Shown one piece after another: positions 24,594 through 26,487 of a stretch of DNA of 26,487 bases. Origin of the DNA: Leptospira terpstrae serovar Hualin str. LT 11-33 = ATCC 700639. GTDB lineage: Bacteria > Spirochaetota > Leptospiria > Leptospirales > Leptospiraceae. The stretch lies in the NCBI RefSeq assembly GCF_000332495.1, contig NZ_AOGW02000020.1, forward strand, positions 1 to 26,487, in the 5' to 3' direction. Each line of letters opens with the position of its first letter. Within the stretch, counting starts at the first letter, position 1. The notes under the pieces were generated by a model that did not search any database, was not told the origin of the DNA, and saw only the letters and a list, made by a program, of their open reading frames with translations. Position numbers and translations under genes: made by a program.

Positions 24594-24936
24594 GATCATC
24601 TTGATAGGTCTTCTCATCCCTTATGCTTTTTGTGCACAAGGGGTGAAGGATAGTATGTCCGAACGTAAAAAACCAATCCAAAGCAATATCCCACCTAAAC
24701 CAATTGGGAATAGTGAGTATATTGTTGGAACGGAAAAGGAATTTAATAATGATGTTTGGACTGAACTACTCCGTAGTTTTGGTCCGTATCAACTGGAATT
24801 GATTGTAAAAAACAACCCAGCTTATAAAATTACCTTCAAAGAAGATCCTGGGTTAGAAAAGTTAAAATTGGAACTCAAACAAAATCCAGAAATACGTTAC
24901 GTGGAACCAAACTCTCGCTTAGAGAAAAAAAACTAA
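24571..24936 (+). CDS. Small secreted protein resembling a free-standing protease propeptide (I9-like)
   Basis: A 121-residue protein with an N-terminal hydrophobic signal (about 8-21, ending near AFCAQ). A GTG start at 24571 has AGGTGA just upstream, inside the protease gene, so translation is probably coupled to the protease. Residues 48-114 resemble the propeptide of the protease next door: EYIV at the start, NNDVWTELLRSFG in the middle and LKQNPEIRYVEPN at the end, compared with DEIV, SNDELFSRSRSLG and AKRDPAVEYAEPK there. The distance from the first Glu to the last is 63 residues here and 62 there. In known I9 proteins this fold binds the subtilisin active site. Here it is not attached to any protease, so it may inhibit the neighbour or help it fold. 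This is a reading by eye. Confidence 0.7.
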   Translation: MLRLHFNKIILIGLLIPYAFCAQGVKDSMSERKKPIQSNIPPKPIGNSEYIVGTEKEFNNDVWTELLRSFGPYQLELIVKNNPAYKITFKEDPGLEKLKLELKQNPEIRYVEPNSRLEKKN

Positions 24937-25048
24937 AACATCTCATATGATCTCTTTTTCTAATTGGAAGTAAGATCATTGCTATTTTCCTTTTGTAATC
25001 TAATTCTTTCTCCAACGTATCAAAACCAATCCTTCCAGTGAAGCTTGT

Positions 25049-25080
25049 GAACGAGCTGATTTAGATTTTTTAGCTTGTTC
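25049..25080. other. Inverted repeat between convergent genes
   Basis: GAACGAGCT and AGCTTGTTC can pair over nine bases (one G-T pair) with a 14-base T-rich loop. It lies in the 236-base gap between the I9-like gene and the convergent membrane protein gene. No clean T-run follows in either direction, so it may or may not terminate transcription. I see nothing else in this gap. Confidence 0.3.
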
Positions 25081-25172
25081 TCTTTACAGTAGCTTTTTGT
25101 TTTGAACAATTCTGTACAATCAGTCATCAATAGCACTGAAACAAAGTGATCCAACCAAACGTTATCTAAACT

Positions 25173-25601
25173 TTACTTACTTTCTTTCGGTAAATTAACA
25201 GCTGCCAAACCTGCAAAAACAGAAGCAAGTAGGGTTGTTCCAGCCGCAAAGGGAAAGAAATAAAGAAACTCAATGGTACTAGTAACCAACAGGGCAATGG
25301 TTGTCGCCCAAATTAGCTTTCTTGCTAATTTTTGGTTTTCACTTAAAGAAGCAGAAAGGATCAGAAAGTAAATGGCTAAGATACTTAAGGCAATCGAAGT
25401 GATCAGTCCATAACCATAAAAGTATTCACCCATACTTCGATTCGTCCCCATAAAAGGGAATTTGTGCTCTATCATTTGGTGAATTACATTTTGTTTTATA
25501 GGATCTTCTGTTTGGTCCCAAGTTGCATTCCCGAAGGAATGACCAATCAAATGAAAGATCAGTAAGCCGGCCGAAATTCGTAAAAATAGTTTAGCATTCA
25601 T
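25173..25601 (-). CDS. Four-helix membrane protein of unknown function
   Basis: A 142-residue protein with four hydrophobic segments (about 5-22, 63-87, 97-113, 115-133). A hydrophilic loop between the first two segments contains IGHSFGNATW and EHKFPFMGTNRS. The ATG has AAAAGGAAAA about ten bases upstream. The stop codon of the VOC remnant lies 18 bases upstream on the same strand, so the two were probably one operon before the upstream gene was broken. I recognise no specific function. Confidence 0.75.
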   Translation of the reverse strand: MNAKLFLRISAGLLIFHLIGHSFGNATWDQTEDPIKQNVIHQMIEHKFPFMGTNRSMGEYFYGYGLITSIALSILAIYFLILSASLSENQKLARKLIWATTIALLVTSTIEFLYFFPFAAGTTLLASVFAGLAAVNLPKESK

Positions 25602-25618
25602 ATATTATAATTTTCCTT

Positions 25619-25808
25619 TTAAAACTGTTGTATTCCAATTTTATTGCCTTCGCAATCCAGAATCATTCCGATATGTCCCGCTTCCTCTCCAACATGAATG
25701 TTGTTAAGTCCGGTGTTTTCCCATCCGAAGTAGTCAAAAGCAAACCTAAACCCATGTGAGTGACCTAAAGTGTTACCGATGTGCCGTTCTGTAGTACAAC
25801 AGGGTCTG
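25619..25808 (-). pseudogene. C-terminal remnant of a VOC/glyoxalase-like gene
   Basis: On the minus strand a reading frame of about 60 codons ends at TAA 25621-25619 and has no start codon. Its last residues read EEAGHIGMILDCEGNKIGI, the typical final strand of a vicinal-oxygen-chelate (glyoxalase/bleomycin-resistance) protein, with the Glu that serves as a metal ligand in many members. The frame is closed upstream by a TAG that is part of a CTAG at 25811-25814, next to insertion-sequence DNA. The N-terminal part of the gene is missing. A frameshift within the remnant is also possible, because a second frame reads VLQNGTSVTL in the same area. Assignment rests on the final motif. Confidence 0.5.
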
Positions 25809-25817
25809 TACTAGTTT

Positions 25818-25853
25818 CATCCCTTACAAATTGATCTCACAACATCCTTTACA
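25818..25853. repeat. Two direct repeats in the insertion-sequence end
   Basis: CATCCCTTACA (25818-25828) and CATCCTTTACA (25843-25853) differ at one base and start 25 bases apart. Repeats of this kind near an insertion-sequence end are often transposase binding sites; this is inference. Confidence 0.45.
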
Positions 25854-25889
25854 AACAAGAATTTAATTCTTCGATTCAGAACACGATGT

Positions 25890-25906
25890 ACACACCAGGA
25901 GTGTGT
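25890..25906 (+). promoter_or_regulatory. Hairpin holding the transposase ribosome binding site
   Basis: ACACAC and GTGTGT form a 6-base stem with the loop CAGGA. AGGA in this loop is the only ribosome binding site candidate, seven bases from the transposase ATG at 25908. Such a structure in an mRNA could limit transposase synthesis, as known for other insertion sequences. Confidence 0.45.
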
Positions 25907-25907
25907 C

Positions 25908-26487
25908 ATGGCTTGGAAGGAGACAAACGTGTTTGAAGAAAGAATGAAATTTGTTGTCGCTTGGAAACGTGGTGGGTGGTCTCTCACTGACCTTTGTCAT
26001 GAATTCAATATCAGTAGAGTGACGGGGTATAAATATTTAAAGCAATACAAACTATATGGGATCGATGGGTTAAAAGACAAAAGCCGAAGACCGAAATACC
26101 ATCCACACCAAACTCGAAAGAAAATCATTGAACTAATTTTACAAGAGAGAAAAGACCATCCCAGGTGGGGAGCAAGAAAACTCCTAGCATCACTCTCAGC
26201 TCGGTTTCATATGATTAGAAAATGGCCACATCCAAGTACTGTAGGTCGTATTCTCAAACAAAACAACCTTATCAAACCTCCCAAAAGAAGGATCCGTAAA
26301 CAATCCATCGAACAACCATTCTCGCATGCACTCGGACCCAATGATATTTGGTGCGCTGATTTTAAAGGTCATTTCACTGTTGGGGATGGAAAAAGATGCA
26401 CTCCTTTGACTGTCACAGATGCCTATAGCCGGTTTTTACTCTGTTGTGAGATTGTTCCTAAGGCAGATACTACCAATGTAATCAATG
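25908..26487 (+). CDS. IS481-family transposase (3' end outside window)
   Basis: The first 193 codons are open to the window edge. An N-terminal helix-turn-helix begins MAWKETNVFEERMKFV and continues with LCHEFNISRVTGYKYLKQY, followed by GLKDKSRRP, a standard linker of IS481-type transposases, then HPRWGARKL of a second HTH. From about residue 150 the integrase core starts: NDIWCADFKGHF carries the first catalytic Asp and LTVTDAYSRF the strand after it. The second Asp and the Glu lie beyond the window, so integrity cannot be judged. The ribosome binding site sits in a hairpin loop. Confidence 0.92.
   Translation, partial: MAWKETNVFEERMKFVVAWKRGGWSLTDLCHEFNISRVTGYKYLKQYKLYGIDGLKDKSRRPKYHPHQTRKKIIELILQERKDHPRWGARKLLASLSARFHMIRKWPHPSTVGRILKQNNLIKPPKRRIRKQSIEQPFSHALGPNDIWCADFKGHFTVGDGKRCTPLTVTDAYSRFLLCCEIVPKADTTNVIN

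Larger units (their letters stand above)
25790..26487 (+). mobile_element. IS481-family insertion sequence, left part (right end outside window)
   Basis: The transposase identifies the family. The left end cannot be fixed without the right end: TGT at 25790 is a normal IS481-type first triplet, and CTAG at 25811-25814 is the core of the target favoured by Bordetella IS481, so the element could also begin at about 25815. The element lies against the truncated VOC remnant, which it probably broke. Confidence 0.7.

Noticed and set aside
25049..25080. Inverted repeat as a bidirectional terminator
   Set aside because: Kept only as an inverted repeat: neither side is followed by a clean T-run and the loop is long.
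1..26487. CRISPR array, tRNA or rRNA genes, or a prophage
   Set aside because: No regularly spaced repeats, no cloverleaf-like or rRNA-like stretches and no phage structural genes were seen on reading; a dedicated scan could not be run.

Overview
The window reads as a chromosomal segment of a spirochaete of the genus Leptospira, probably from the saprophytic side of the genus. The reasons are the low-GC, A/T-rich coding style, frequent TTG and GTG starts, loosely conserved lipoprotein-type signal peptides, and gene families I associate with that genus. These include a membrane-tethered SGNH-like protein in a surface-polysaccharide cluster, tandem HtrA-like proteins, and choice-of-anchor lipoproteins beside secreted proteases. 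The genus is an inference; no rRNA or tRNA gene is present to test it.

Layout. Positions 2-5689 (+) hold five tightly overlapping genes that form the end of a surface-polysaccharide or glycolipid operon: a nucleotidyltransferase/glycosyltransferase fusion cut by the left edge, an extended-SDR epimerase, a DPM1-like glycosyltransferase, a membrane-tethered SGNH-like protein and a multi-spanning membrane protein. It ends in a hairpin that contains the overlapping stop codons of this operon and of the opposing operon. Positions 5686-8653 (-) carry two HtrA-like genes, the first catalytically complete and the second apparently a pseudoprotease. A divergent gene (8652-9782, +) encodes a membrane protein with a C-terminal RsbW-like HATPase domain. 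Next on the minus strand come apt, htpX (with a terminator) and a three-gene set joined by ATGA overlaps: FlaA1/CapD-type sugar dehydratase, SspB-like adaptor and NCS2-like permease.

From 15464 to 20811 there is a STAS/zinc-ribbon protein (+), the helicase hrpB (-), a compact AraC-HTH/O6-alkylguanine methyltransferase fusion (+), a YhhN-family membrane protein (-) and a secreted or lipoprotein-like protein (+).

The most interesting part is 21021-24936 (+): a Gly-rich lipoprotein with repeated ASH (choice-of-anchor D-like) domains, a subtilisin-family protease with a propeptide and a ~190-residue insertion before its catalytic Ser, and a small secreted protein overlapping the protease gene by 23 bases. 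The small protein resembles a free-standing copy of the protease's own propeptide (inhibitor I9 fold). This looks like a coupled protease/inhibitor (or protease/chaperone) cassette with its own surface lipoprotein.

The right end holds a four-helix membrane protein (-), the C-terminal remnant of a VOC/glyoxalase-like gene that once lay upstream of it, and the left end of an IS481-family insertion sequence (+) whose transposase runs off the window. No tRNA, rRNA, CRISPR array or replication origin was seen. No stretch longer than 300 bases lacks a gene or gene remnant.
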